Shown here in pieces: positions 53,098-61,898 of a DNA stretch of 64,000 nt (position 1 is the first letter of the stretch; the number at the start of each line of letters is the position of its first letter). The translations under genes were made by a program, and so were the position numbers. The DNA lies in assembly GCF_942548115.1 (NCBI RefSeq), contig NZ_OW824151.1:1736001-1800000 (forward strand). The letters are read 5' to 3'. A model generated the notes under the pieces. The model was not told the origin of the DNA, made no database searches, and saw only the letters and a list, made by a program, of their open reading frames with translations. This DNA comes from Aeromicrobium sp. Leaf245. Its GTDB lineage: Bacteria; Actinomycetota; Actinomycetes; Propionibacteriales; Nocardioidaceae.

Positions 53098-54144
53098 TCA
53101 GGAGGTGCGGCGGGTCGCGCTCAGGGCCAGAGGGCCGAGGACGGACCGGGCGTGGTCGCCGAGCGCGGTGATCGCGGCGTCGGCCTCGTCCTCGAGGCGC
53201 GCGATGTCACGCTCGACGGCCGCGAGGGCGCCCGTGCGCACCATCAGGTCCGTGAGCGGCTCCACCCCTTCGCGGGTGCCGAGGAGGCGGGAGAGGAGGG
53301 CGCGGTCGTCGTCGCTGCCGAGCTCGGTGGCCCGGGCGACGAGAACGGTGCGCTTGCCCTCTCGGAGGTCGTCCCCGGCGGGCTTGCCGGTGACCGCGGG
53401 GTCGCCGAAGACCCCGAGCACGTCGTCGCGCAGCTGGAAGGCCTGGCCGAGAGGCAGGGCGACGGCGCTCAGCCCGTCGATGAGGTCGGCGTCGGCGCCG
53501 GCGAGGGCCGCCCCGATGTGCAGGGGCCGCTCCACCGTGTAGGAGGCCGCCTTGAACCGCACGATGGTCATGGCCTCCTCAACCGTCACGGTCGGACGGG
53601 TCTGGGCGAGGACGTCGAGGTACTGGCCCGCCACGACCTCGGACCGGCACAGGTCGAGGAAGTGCAACGCCTCCGGGACGCGCGGCAGGCCGGACGAGCG
53701 CAGCTGCTCGTCGGCCCACGACAGCATCAAATCGCCCAGGAGCACCGCCGTCGACAGGCCGAAGCGCTCGGCGTCCCCCACGGCGTCCTGGCCCCCGGCC
53801 CGGTGCTGCGCCTCGAAGGCACGGTGGACGCTGGGGTTCCCTCGGCGGGTGTCCGAGCCGTCCATGAGGTCGTCGTGCACCAGCGCGCTGCCCTGCAGCC
53901 ACTCCAGCGAGGCGGAGGCCGTGACCACGGCGGGGTCGTCGGGGTCACCACCTGCCACCAGCCAGCCCGCCCGGCAGAACGCCGCCCGCAACCGCTTGCC
54001 CCCGGCCACGAACGAGGTCGCCGCGTCGAGGAAGGGGGCCAGGTCGGGGCCCACCGAGACGAGGGCCGCGCGCCGATCGTCGCCGAAGCGAGAGAGCTCA
54101 CGTGCGACGTCGTCCCGAAATCGGTCAAGGTCGGCTGCTCCCAC
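53098..54144 (-). CDS. Polyprenyl diphosphate synthase (geranylgeranyl type, IdsA2-like)
   Basis: Trans-prenyltransferase of 348 residues. First aspartate-rich motif VHDDLMDGSDTRRG with GGKRLRAAF before it, second motif FQLRDDVLGVFGDPAVTGKP. The KTASYT-like RFKAASYTVERPL helix is present. Product length cannot be read with confidence. GTG 54144 is chosen because TATCGT lies seven bases upstream (leaderless); the frame stays open upstream into metF. The start codons of this gene and metF are only 23 bp apart. Confidence 0.88.
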   Translation of the reverse strand: MGAADLDRFRDDVARELSRFGDDRRAALVSVGPDLAPFLDAATSFVAGGKRLRAAFCRAGWLVAGGDPDDPAVVTASASLEWLQGSALVHDDLMDGSDTRRGNPSVHRAFEAQHRAGGQDAVGDAERFGLSTAVLLGDLMLSWADEQLRSSGLPRVPEALHFLDLCRSEVVAGQYLDVLAQTRPTVTVEEAMTIVRFKAASYTVERPLHIGAALAGADADLIDGLSAVALPLGQAFQLRDDVLGVFGDPAVTGKPAGDDLREGKRTVLVARATELGSDDDRALLSRLLGTREGVEPLTDLMVRTGALAAVERDIARLEDEADAAITALGDHARSVLGPLALSATRRTS

Positions 54145-54167
54145 CGTTCGGACGATACCGTTGGCCC
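54145..54167. promoter_or_regulatory. Back-to-back leaderless promoters of prenyl synthase and metF
   Basis: Between the two start codons lie only 23 bp. The plus-strand -10 TACCGT is at 54156-54161 (six bases to the metF GTG) and the minus-strand -10 TATCGT is at 54152-54157 (seven bases to the prenyl synthase GTG). They share two bases, so RNA polymerase could occupy only one at a time. Confidence 0.6.
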
Positions 54168-55076
54168 GTGACTGACGGTCCTGCGCCCACGTCCTCGCGA
54201 TCGCTTCTCGAGGACCTCCGCCACCCACGCCCGTGCGTGTCGTTCGAGTTCTTCCCGCCGAAGGACGATGCGGGCGAGGAGGTGCTGTGGCGCACCATCG
54301 CCGACCTCGAGCCGCTCCAGCCCACGTTCGTCTCGGTGACCTACGGGGCCGGCGGCACGAGCCAGGAGCGCACGGTGCGCGTGACGTCGCGCATCGCCGA
54401 GCAGTCCCGCATCCGCGCGATCGGGCACCTCACCCTCGTGGGGCAGAGCCGCGCGGAGATCGAGCAGGTGCTCAAGCAGTACGCGAGCGCCGGCATCCAC
54501 CACGTCCTCGCGCTGCGCGGCGACCCGAAGGGTGGCCCGCGGGAGCCCTGGGAGCCGCACCCCGGGGGCATGGACCACGCGATCGAGCTGGTGGAGCTGG
54601 CACGCGACCTGGGTGACTTCTCGATCGGCGTCGCGGCCTTCCCCGAGGGCCACCCCGATGCCGGGGGCCGCGACCCGGACGCCGACGTCCTGGTCGCCAA
54701 GCACCGGGCGGGCGCGGAGTTCGCGATCACGCAGTTCTTCTTCCGCGTGCAGGACTACGTCGACCTCGTCGAGCGCACGCGGGCGCGAGGTAGCGACCTG
54801 CCGATCGTGCCGGGCATCATGCCGATCCTGAACTTCGGCCAGGTCGCGCGCATGGCCGAGCTCTCGGGGGCGGAGATCCCGCGCGAGGTGCTCGACGTCA
54901 TCGAGCCGGTCGCCGACGACAAGGACGCCGTGCGCACGCGCGGCATCGAGCTCGCGACGCAGCTGTGCCGCGACCTGCTGGCCGCCGGTGCCCCCGGGCT
55001 GCACTTCATCACGCTCAACCGGTCCAAGGCGACGCGCGAGATCTTCGAGACCCTGCGGGGCGAGGGCCTGGTCTGA
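54168..55076 (+). CDS. metF: Methylenetetrahydrofolate reductase
   Basis: Flavoprotein that makes 5-methyl-THF for methionine synthesis. 302 residues: CVSFEFFPPKDDAGEEVLWR at the start of the TIM barrel, TYGAGGTSQERTVRVT, HLTLVGQSRAEIEQVL, AGIHHVLALRGDPKGG, and C-terminal GAPGLHFITLNRSKATREI. GTG start with a six-base gap to the TACCGT box. Folate metabolism also links it to gcvT in this window. Confidence 0.95.
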   Translation: MTDGPAPTSSRSLLEDLRHPRPCVSFEFFPPKDDAGEEVLWRTIADLEPLQPTFVSVTYGAGGTSQERTVRVTSRIAEQSRIRAIGHLTLVGQSRAEIEQVLKQYASAGIHHVLALRGDPKGGPREPWEPHPGGMDHAIELVELARDLGDFSIGVAAFPEGHPDAGGRDPDADVLVAKHRAGAEFAITQFFFRVQDYVDLVERTRARGSDLPIVPGIMPILNFGQVARMAELSGAEIPREVLDVIEPVADDKDAVRTRGIELATQLCRDLLAAGAPGLHFITLNRSKATREIFETLRGEGLV

Positions 55077-55083
55077 GGTCTGC

Positions 55084-56352
55084 TCAGGTGGCGGGACGAC
55101 GGGGCACGGGACCGAGACGTTCGGCCAGGGCCTCGGTGGCCAGGCCGATCTCCTCGAGGGAGCCGCCCGGGTAGGCGTGGGCCCCGGCCATGAGCAGACC
55201 CGGTGGCAGGCGCGGCCCCGGTCGCTCGAGCATCGTGCGCCAGCCCCTCCACTGCCAGCCCCAGTGGCCGAGACGCACCAGGTCGGCCGGTCGCAGGTCG
55301 TGGCGCTCGACGACGTGCTCGCGCAGGTCGACGCCCACTCGGACGAGTGCGACGAGGGGGTCCTCGGCGTTGTGGTGCGTGATCGTCCAGCAGCCGGGCG
55401 AGGACTCCCACAGCTGCATGGGCGGGTCCGAGTGGATCGCCACGTCCCGGGGGAGGTCGGGGGCGTCCGCCGCCAGGCGGACCAGCGTGCGGTGCGCCGG
55501 GATCCGCGGGTGGAGCGTCGGCTCCGGCAGGCCGTCGGGCCACCACGGCGCGCACCAGGCGACGACGTCGGCCTCGACCGGACCGCCGTCGGTGGTCACG
55601 CCGGTCACGGACCCCCGGTCGCGGGTGATCCCCGAGGCCGCGGTGTGCAGGCGGACCTCGACCCGACGCTCCTGCAGGCGGGTCGTCAGGGCGTCGGCCA
55701 GCGCGGGCATCCCACCGTCGACGGCCCACCGCCCGAAGCCCCTCTCCACGTGGTGGACGACGGCTGCGGCGGCGGGCACCAGGCGGGGGTCGTCGCCGGC
55801 CAGGACCACGGGGTCCAGCACGATGCGCCGCAGCTGCCGGTCGTCGAGGACCCGCTGGGTCTCGCGACGCAGCGTGCGCCGCGCCTCGAGGATCCGGCGG
55901 GTGGAGCGGTCGAGCGCGTCCTCGTCCGGGACCTGGTTGAGCAGACGTCGGCGCACCGTGTCCCAACGGTCCGACATCGTGTCGAGCCAGGGGCTCCACG
56001 GGTCGACCCCGAAGGCCTCGACGAAGGCGTCGACCTGGCCCGACCGTCGGCCCATGGGCAGGTCCATCACCGTTCGGTCGGCGAACACGTGGCGTCGCCC
56101 GGGGACGGTCTCGATGGTCAGTGCGGCGTCCAGGGGGCGGCCGGACTTGCGGAACAGGTCCCGCAGCACCCCCGGGAGGGTGAACGTGTCGGGGTCGAGC
56201 TGCCACACGCCGTCACCGACCCGGTGACCGCGCAGACGACCGCCGAGCCGGTCGGAGGCCTCGAGCAGCACCACCTCGTGCCGCAGCTTCGCGAGACGCG
56301 CCGCGAGCGAGGTGCCGGCGAAGCCCCCGCCGACCACCACGATCCTCGCCAT
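55084..56352 (-). CDS. FAD-dependent amine oxidase / phytoene-dehydrogenase-like protein
   Basis: 422 residues. N-terminal dinucleotide motif IVVVGGGFAGTSLAARLAKL, then LLEASDRLGGRLRG, which is the GG-doublet hallmark of the amine oxidase/phytoene desaturase superfamily, and a C-terminal substrate region with LMAGAHAYPGGSLEEIGLA, the closing FAD-contact segment. Isoprenoid-related oxidation is possible because a prenyl synthase is nearby, but they are not in one operon. ATG 56352 has TAGGGT six bases upstream, so leaderless. Substrate unknown. Confidence 0.85.
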   Translation of the reverse strand: MARIVVVGGGFAGTSLAARLAKLRHEVVLLEASDRLGGRLRGHRVGDGVWQLDPDTFTLPGVLRDLFRKSGRPLDAALTIETVPGRRHVFADRTVMDLPMGRRSGQVDAFVEAFGVDPWSPWLDTMSDRWDTVRRRLLNQVPDEDALDRSTRRILEARRTLRRETQRVLDDRQLRRIVLDPVVLAGDDPRLVPAAAAVVHHVERGFGRWAVDGGMPALADALTTRLQERRVEVRLHTAASGITRDRGSVTGVTTDGGPVEADVVAWCAPWWPDGLPEPTLHPRIPAHRTLVRLAADAPDLPRDVAIHSDPPMQLWESSPGCWTITHHNAEDPLVALVRVGVDLREHVVERHDLRPADLVRLGHWGWQWRGWRTMLERPGPRLPPGLLMAGAHAYPGGSLEEIGLATEALAERLGPVPRRPAT

Positions 56353-56418
56353 GCCCGCACCCTAGGTCATGCGCGAGGAGCCTCGGTGCGGACCGAGGCG
56401 CTGTGACACAGTGGCGCC

Positions 56419-57150
56419 ATGCGTCCGGTGCGTCAGGAGATCATGTGGCAGGCGGTCCTCGACGCGATCGCGGCCGTGCCGGGGGAGGGTCCCTTCGACG
56501 TGCTCGACGTCGGAGGAGGAACCGGCGGTGACGCCGTCCGCCTGGCGGCGCTGGGCCACCGGGTGACCGTCGTGGACCCCAGCCCAGACGCCCTGGCGTC
56601 CCTCGGTCGTCGGGCCGCCGAGGCCGGCGTCGAGGACCACGTGGTCGGCGTCCTGGCCGACACCTCCGACCTGGGCGAGCACGTCGCCGCCGCCTCCACC
56701 GACCTCGCGGTCCTGCACGGCGTGCTCGAGTACGTCGACGATCCCGCGGAGGCCCTGGCCGCGGTGGCCGGCGTCCTGCGCCCGTCGGGCGTGGTGAGCG
56801 TGGTCGTGGCCGGACGGCCGGCAGCGGTGCTCGCCCGCGCGATCACCGGTGACTTCGACGGTGCCGCCACGATCCACGGCTCGACGGCGCCGACCTGGGA
56901 CCTGCGCGCCCAAGGGCCTCGGCGGTACGTCGAGAGCGAGCTCGCGGCCGAGCTGGAGGGAGCCGGGTTCGCCCTCTCCTCCGTGTCGGGACTGCGGACC
57001 TTCGCCGACCTCGTGCCCAGTGCGGTGGTCGACACCGAGCCCGGCGCGCGGGAGCGGCTGTACGCTCTCGAGCGACTCGTCCGGTCGTCCAGCGAGTTCT
57101 CAGGGATCTCGGGTGGTCTGCACACCATCGCCCGCCTAGACTTGACGTAG
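56419..57150 (+). CDS. Class I SAM-dependent methyltransferase
   Basis: 243 residues. SAM-binding motif I FDVLDVGGGTGGDAVRLAAL, motif II region HRVTVVDPSPDALASLGRR and post-II DLAVLHGVLEYVDDPAEAL; C-terminal cap with GAGFALSSVSGLRTFADLVP. Related to the small methyltransferases found before DUF3040/mraZ in actinobacteria; target unknown. Divergent from the FAD protein gene. No strong ribosome binding site at ATG 56419. Confidence 0.87.
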   Translation: MRPVRQEIMWQAVLDAIAAVPGEGPFDVLDVGGGTGGDAVRLAALGHRVTVVDPSPDALASLGRRAAEAGVEDHVVGVLADTSDLGEHVAAASTDLAVLHGVLEYVDDPAEALAAVAGVLRPSGVVSVVVAGRPAAVLARAITGDFDGAATIHGSTAPTWDLRAQGPRRYVESELAAELEGAGFALSSVSGLRTFADLVPSAVVDTEPGARERLYALERLVRSSSEFSGISGGLHTIARLDLT

Positions 57151-57173
57151 TTCCACCTGACCAGGAGGCCCCC

Positions 57174-57557
57174 GTGCCACTCTCCGACGAAGAAGCCCGC
57201 CTGCTCCAGCAGCTCGAGCAGTCCCTTGCGGCCGAGGATCCCGACTTCGCCTCGACGCTGCGCGGGTCCAAGCAGGCGGCGCGCAACCGCAAGATCGCCG
57301 TCCTGGCGGGCCTCGGCTTCCTGGTGGGCCTGGGCGTCATGTTCGCCGGTGCGGTCACCGCCACCACCTGGCTCGGTGTCGCCGGGTTCCTCGTGATGCT
57401 GGTCGGCGCCTACTTCTTCGTCACGGCCTGGCGCCACGGCCTGGCCGCGTCGCCCGACGCCGCGCCCTCGCGCCCGTCCTCGCCCAAGCCCTCCGGGTCG
57501 TTCGTCGACCGCATGGAGGAGCGCTGGCAGCGTCGCCAGGAGGGCGACGACCTCTGA
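57174..57557 (+). CDS. DUF3040 domain-containing membrane protein
   Basis: 127 residues, actinobacterial family. N-terminus PLSDEEARLLQQLEQSLAAE is diagnostic, then two transmembrane helices (AVLAGLGFLVGLGVMFAGAV and GVAGFLVMLVGAYFFVTAWR) and a hydrophilic tail with SSPKPSGSFVDRMEERWQRR. It lies upstream of mraZ, as in mycobacteria and Streptomyces; role unknown. GTG 57174 with AGGAGG upstream. Confidence 0.9.
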   Translation: MPLSDEEARLLQQLEQSLAAEDPDFASTLRGSKQAARNRKIAVLAGLGFLVGLGVMFAGAVTATTWLGVAGFLVMLVGAYFFVTAWRHGLAASPDAAPSRPSSPKPSGSFVDRMEERWQRRQEGDDL

Positions 57558-57605
57558 CCCACCCGAGCCCGCGACGCTGAGTCGCCGGCCCTCGCACCAC
57601 CACCC

Positions 57606-57639
57606 GACGCCGGGTCCCGCACACGCGGGGCCCGGCGTC
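57606..57639 (+). terminator. Terminator hairpin after DUF3040
   Basis: 15-bp stem with one G-T pair (57606-57620 and 57625-57639), loop ACAC, 50 bp past the DUF3040 stop. It separates this gene from the dcw cluster. The rest of the 386-bp gap to mraZ (57640-57840) contains no gene. Confidence 0.65.
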
Positions 57640-57843
57640 GTCGTGCGTGCGGGGTCTCGTGCGTCCTCGAGCGGGCGTCGGGGCCCATGCGCCCTCCGTG
57701 GGGGCGATGTCGCTCCACCACGCTCCACCACGCGCCCCGGGTCGGCGCGCTTCCCGGTGCAGGGCTGCAATCCCAGCGCCGGACCGTCCTGGCGTCGGGG
57801 GAGAGGGCGGGCGGAAAGGTGCCGCGAAACCAGGCGAATCGGC

Positions 57844-57871
57844 TTGACGGTGGTGGAGTGTGGGGTACTGT
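57844..57871 (+). promoter_or_regulatory. Promoter of the mraZ (dcw) operon
   Basis: -35 TTGACG (57844-57849), 16-bp spacer, -10 TACTGT (57866-57871), the best sigma-70-like promoter in the window. The spacer and flank contain GTGG/TGGG repeats (GGTGGTGGAGTGTGGGG), comparable to the short repeated boxes that MraZ binds in other bacteria, so self-regulation is likely. Confidence 0.65.
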
Positions 57872-57943
57872 GGTGCGAAATGGAGCATTCGTGGCGCGGT
57901 GGTCGCACCACGGGGCACGTCGCAGAGGGCGAGGTGGAAGGAG

Positions 57944-58393
57944 GTGGGCATCGATGCGAACAACTTCTTCGGCACCTACACGCCGCGTCTGGACGACAAG
58001 TCCCGCCTGTTCCTGCCCGCCAAGTTCCGCCCCCGGCTCGAGGGCGGCATCGTGCTGACCCGCGGCCAGGAGAACTGCATCTACGGCTGGACGACCGACT
58101 CGTTCAGCGCGTTCACCGACCGCATCCGCGAGACGCCGTTCACGAACCGCGAGGCCCGCAACTTCGTGCGCATGCTCTACTCCGGGGCCTCCTCGGAGGT
58201 GCCGGACAAGCAGGGACGCATCTCCATCCCGCCGGTGCTCCGCAGCTGGGCCGGGCTCGAGCGCGACGTCGCGGTGGTCGGGGCCATGGACCGCCTCGAG
58301 ATCTGGGACGCCCGTCGCTGGGACGAGTACTCCTCGTCGCAGGAGGAGCAGTTCTCCGACATGTCGGACGAGGTGATGCCCGGCATCTTCTGA
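57944..58393 (+). CDS. mraZ: Division/cell wall cluster transcriptional repressor MraZ
   Basis: 149 residues. Twin AbrB-like DNA-binding halves: [20 protein letters not shown] and [20 protein letters not shown], each with the DxxR signature. It represses the dcw operon in other bacteria. The start is uncertain: the best ribosome binding site (AAGGAGG) fits an ATG at 57954 that is out of frame, while GTG 57944 is in frame but only one base past it. Sequence homology begins at NNFFGTYTP, so the true N-terminus may be 0-8 residues different. Confidence 0.9.
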   Translation: MGIDANNFFGTYTPRLDDKSRLFLPAKFRPRLEGGIVLTRGQENCIYGWTTDSFSAFTDRIRETPFTNREARNFVRMLYSGASSEVPDKQGRISIPPVLRSWAGLERDVAVVGAMDRLEIWDARRWDEYSSSQEEQFSDMSDEVMPGIF

Positions 58394-58557
58394 CCACGCC
58401 CGCAGGGTCCGACCTCCGGCTGTCCGGTCCTGGCATCACTTCCCCGGTGCCAGAGCCGTACGGACGGGGATCAGGCCACACGGTCTCCACCACCCCGCTC
58501 CACGTCCAGCACGACCACCCCGCCACACCCCGACCCTCGAGCGCCCGAGGAGGTGCC

Positions 58558-58689
58558 ATGAACCAACGACGCCGTGTCCGCCACGAGGTCGCCGACGCTG
58601 CCGTGCTCATGGCCTTCTCCGCCGGCGTGTCCGTGGCGATCGCCGTGGTGCTGGGCGTCGTGGTCGCGCTGACGGCAGGCGCCTCGTGA
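58558..58689 (+). CDS. 43-residue membrane protein between mraZ and rsmH
   Basis: ATG 58558 preceded by GAGGAGGTGCC, a strong ribosome binding site. The sequence starts [20 protein letters not shown] and has one long hydrophobic helix, [20 protein letters not shown], so a single-span membrane protein with a basic cytoplasmic start. The stop overlaps the rsmH start by 4 bp (GTGA). No known family. Spacing, the ribosome binding site and the coupling support expression. Confidence 0.7.
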   Translation: MNQRRRVRHEVADAAVLMAFSAGVSVAIAVVLGVVVALTAGAS

Positions 58690-59678
58690 CGACCGAGGAG
58701 CCCGGCGGACCCGACGCCCGCCACGTCCCCGTCCTGCTCGACCGCGTGCTCGACCTGCTGGCCCCGGCCATCGAGTCGAACGCCACCACGGGCTCGGGCG
58801 GACGGACCCCGGTCGTCGTCGACGCGACGCTGGGCCTCGGCGGGCACACCGAGGCGATGCTGCGCCGCTTCGAGCACCTGCGGATCGTCGGGGTCGACCG
58901 CGACACCGAGGCGCTCAGCCGCGCTCGCGCCCGTCTCGCGGAGTTCGAGGACCGGGTCACCTACGCGCACGCGGTGTACGACGAGCTGCCCGAGGTGCTC
59001 GCCGACGCCGGCCTGCGCCACGTCGACGGCGTGCTCTTCGACCTCGGCGTCTCGTCGATGCAGCTCGACCTCGCCGATCGCGGCTTCGCCTACGCGCAGG
59101 ACGCGCCTCTCGACATGCGGATGACGCCGGGCGTGGGCATGACGGCCGCCGACATCCTGAACACCTATCCCGCGGACCGGCTCGCCCGTGTGCTGAGGGT
59201 CCACGGCGAGGAGAAGTTCGCCAAGCGCATCGCCGAGGCCGTCGTCGCCGCCCGGGACACCGAGCCGTTCACGCGCAGCGCTCGCCTGGTCGACCTCGTC
59301 CGCGACAGCATCCCCGCCGCGGCGCGGCGCACCGGCGGCCACCCCGCCAAGCGCACCTTCCAGGCGCTGCGCATCGAGGTGAACGACGAGCTCGCGGTCT
59401 ACGCCCGGGCCCTGCCGGCCGCCCTCGACGCGCTCACCGTCGGTGGCCGGGTCGTCGTGCTGGCCTACCACTCGCTCGAGGACCGCATCACCAAGCGGGC
59501 CCTGGCCGAGGTCACCACCCTCAAGGTCCCGCACGGCCTGCCCGTCGTCCCCGCCGAGCTGGAGCCGCGGTTCCGTCAGCTCACACGGGGTGCCGAGCAG
59601 GCGAGCGACGCGGAGTCCGCGGAGAACCCGCGCGCCCGCTCGGTGCGGCTGCGGGCCGTGGAACGGACCGCGGCATGA
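58686..59678 (+). CDS. rsmH: 16S rRNA (cytosine1402-N4)-methyltransferase RsmH (MraW)
   Basis: 330 residues. N-terminal [20 protein letters not shown]-binding [39 protein letters not shown], the ATP-grasp-like middle and C-terminal [20 protein letters not shown] 58686 overlaps the small membrane-protein stop. Part of the dcw operon: rsmH-ftsL-ftsI. Confidence 0.95.
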   Translation: MTTEEPGGPDARHVPVLLDRVLDLLAPAIESNATTGSGGRTPVVVDATLGLGGHTEAMLRRFEHLRIVGVDRDTEALSRARARLAEFEDRVTYAHAVYDELPEVLADAGLRHVDGVLFDLGVSSMQLDLADRGFAYAQDAPLDMRMTPGVGMTAADILNTYPADRLARVLRVHGEEKFAKRIAEAVVAARDTEPFTRSARLVDLVRDSIPAAARRTGGHPAKRTFQALRIEVNDELAVYARALPAALDALTVGGRVVVLAYHSLEDRITKRALAEVTTLKVPHGLPVVPAELEPRFRQLTRGAEQASDAESAENPRARSVRLRAVERTAA

Positions 59679-59712
59679 GAGGACACGACGTGGCGAAGGG
59701 GGAGGGAACGGC

Positions 59713-60138
59713 ATGAGCACGATGCACGCGGCACGTCCGCGCCAGAGGACCACCCGGCAGGCTCGACCCACGAGCCTGCCGCTGCGTCTCGTCGCGCCCG
59801 TGCGCAGCCGCGCGAGCCGGGCCCCCTTCGTGGTCGTCGTGCTGACGGTGCTCGGAGCGGGACTCGTGGGTCTGATCCTGCTGAGCACGGTCCTGCAGGC
59901 CCAGGCCTTCGAGATCGCGCGACTGTCGACCCGCGCCGACGCCCTGGGCGTCCAGCAGCAGGAGCTGCGCCGCGAGGTCGACCGCCTCCAGGCGCCGGCC
60001 GCGCTCGCCGAGCGAGCCATCCGCCTCGGGATGGTGCCCAACGCCAACCCGGCCTTCCTGCGGCCCAGCGACGGCGAGGTCATCGGTGACCCGGAGCCGG
60101 CGGAACCGCGCAGCAACGTGACGAGGGTGGACCGATGA
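59713..60138 (+). CDS. ftsL: Cell division protein FtsL
   Basis: 141 residues, small bitopic protein of the divisome. Basic N-terminus, transmembrane helix at about residues 37-60 (FVVVVLTVLGAGLVGLILLS), then a short coiled coil (TVLQAQAFEIARLSTRADAL and LGVQQQELRREVDRLQAPAA) and a hydrophilic tail. Identification rests on topology and position between rsmH and ftsI, because FtsL sequences diverge widely. ATG 59713 with GGAGGG upstream; stop overlaps ftsI by 4 bp. Confidence 0.88.
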   Translation: MSTMHAARPRQRTTRQARPTSLPLRLVAPVRSRASRAPFVVVVLTVLGAGLVGLILLSTVLQAQAFEIARLSTRADALGVQQQELRREVDRLQAPAALAERAIRLGMVPNANPAFLRPSDGEVIGDPEPAEPRSNVTRVDR

Positions 60139-61898
60139 AGCGCCAACGACTGACCCGCTCCCGGCTGCGCATCAGCCTCGTCCTGGTGGTGACGCTGTTC
60201 TGCCTCTTCGGCGTCCGGCTGTTCTGGATCCAGGGGCTCGACGCCCAGGCCTACGCGGCCATGGCGCGCCAGGCCGGGACGCACACGACGACCATCCCGG
60301 CCCCGCGCGGCGACATCCTCGACCGCAACGGCGAGGTGATCGCCACGAGCGTGGACGGTCTGACCCTCACCGCCGACCCGACGATGACGGCGGACAAGGC
60401 GCCCAAGATCGCCCGCATCCTCGTGACCTCGCTCGGCGAGGACCGGATCGACTACTTCGAGACGATCGAGAAGCTGCGCACCCCGAAGACCCAGTACGTG
60501 GTCCTCGAGAAGAACCTGCCCGCAGCCAAGGCCGACAAGGCGTTGAAGGCCGTCCGCAAGGCCGGACTGACCGGCGTGTTCGGCGAGAGCGTGACGCTGC
60601 GCAGCTACCCCGGAGGGAAGCTGGCCGCCAACCTCGTCGGCTACATGAGCCAGACCAAGGAGTCCGACAAGCCGGTCGGCGTCCAGGGCATCGAGCGGCA
60701 GTACGACGACCTGCTCACCGGCAAGGACGGCTCGGCCACCTACGAGGTGTCACCGAGCGGTCAGCGCATCCCCATGGCCGACAGCACCGTCGTCGAGATG
60801 GAGCCCGGCCAGGACGTCAAGACCACGATCGACCGGGACCTGCAGTGGTACGCCGACCAGCGGCTGGCCGACGCGGTGCGCTCGTCGAGCTCGGACTGGG
60901 GGCTCGCCATCACCATGGACGTGCGCACCGGACAGGTCGTCCAGCTCTCCCAGGCGCCGACCTTCGACCCCGAGACGCCCTCGACCCGCAACGACGGGAA
61001 CACCGTCTCGCGCTTCGTCCAGACCGTGTACGAGCCGGGCTCGGTGCTGAAGACCGTCACCATGGCGGCGCTGGCCGACCAGGGCAAGATCACGCCCGAG
61101 ACCCAGATCAAGGTCCCCGGCAGCATGACGATCGACAAGTATCCGATCGGCGACTACTGGAAGCACGGCACGATCAACCTGACCGCGGCCGGCGTCATCG
61201 CGAAGTCGTCCAACCTCGGCACGATCGTCGCGGCCCAGCAGATGGACAACCAGACGATGCACGACTACTTCCGGAAGTTCGGCTTCGGCGTCGGCTCCGG
61301 CGTGGAGCTGCCGGGCGAGTCCAAGGGCATCCTCAAGCCGGCCGCCGAGTGGACCAAGGCCAACCACGCCACGATCTCGTTCGGCCAGGGCATCTCGGTC
61401 ACCGCGCTGCAGGTGGTGCGAGCCGTCGGCGCCATCGCCAACGGAGGCGTCATGGTCGACCCGTCGGTCGTCAGCGGGTACGTGGACCAGGAGGGCGCCA
61501 CCACCAAGTCGCGGGAGACGCCCACCCGACGTGTGGTCTCCAAGAAGGCCGCCGCCCAGGTCACCCGCATGATGGAGGCGGTCACGGCCGACGACGGCAC
61601 CGCCCCCGCCGCGCAGATCCCCGGCTACCGCGTCGCAGGCAAGACGGGCACCGCCTGGCGCGTCAACCCCGTCACGGGACGCTACGTGCGCGGGCAGAAC
61701 ACCGTCTCCTTCATCGGCTTCGCCCCGGCCGACGAGCCCCGGTTCGTCACCTACGTCGTCCTCGACAAGCCCTTCAGCAACGCCGGCGGTGGCTCCACCG
61801 CCGCCCCGGTCTTCCACGACATCATGTCGATGGCCCTCGAGCGCTTCGGCGTCACGCCGACCGGGTCGAAGTCCCCGAAGGTCGAGCAGGAATGGTAG
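60135..61898 (+). CDS. ftsI: Peptidoglycan D,D-transpeptidase FtsI (PBP2/3)
   Basis: Septal cross-linking enzyme. 587 residues: one N-terminal membrane helix (ISLVLVVTLFCLFGVRLFW), PBP dimer domain with PAPRGDILDRNGEVIATS, and transpeptidase domain with SVLK (catalytic Ser in VYEPGSVLKTVTM), SSN (VIAKSSNLGTI) and KTG (VAGKTGTAW). Ends in EQEW. ATG overlaps ftsL by 4 bp. No further wall genes follow for 258 bp. Confidence 0.96.
   Translation: MKRQRLTRSRLRISLVLVVTLFCLFGVRLFWIQGLDAQAYAAMARQAGTHTTTIPAPRGDILDRNGEVIATSVDGLTLTADPTMTADKAPKIARILVTSLGEDRIDYFETIEKLRTPKTQYVVLEKNLPAAKADKALKAVRKAGLTGVFGESVTLRSYPGGKLAANLVGYMSQTKESDKPVGVQGIERQYDDLLTGKDGSATYEVSPSGQRIPMADSTVVEMEPGQDVKTTIDRDLQWYADQRLADAVRSSSSDWGLAITMDVRTGQVVQLSQAPTFDPETPSTRNDGNTVSRFVQTVYEPGSVLKTVTMAALADQGKITPETQIKVPGSMTIDKYPIGDYWKHGTINLTAAGVIAKSSNLGTIVAAQQMDNQTMHDYFRKFGFGVGSGVELPGESKGILKPAAEWTKANHATISFGQGISVTALQVVRAVGAIANGGVMVDPSVVSGYVDQEGATTKSRETPTRRVVSKKAAAQVTRMMEAVTADDGTAPAAQIPGYRVAGKTGTAWRVNPVTGRYVRGQNTVSFIGFAPADEPRFVTYVVLDKPFSNAGGGSTAAPVFHDIMSMALERFGVTPTGSKSPKVEQEW

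Noticed and set aside
58394-58557. Hairpin CTGGCA-N12-TGCCAG (about 58430) as a terminator
   Set aside because: Short stem without a U-tract inside what must be a continuous dcw transcript; not strong enough to claim.
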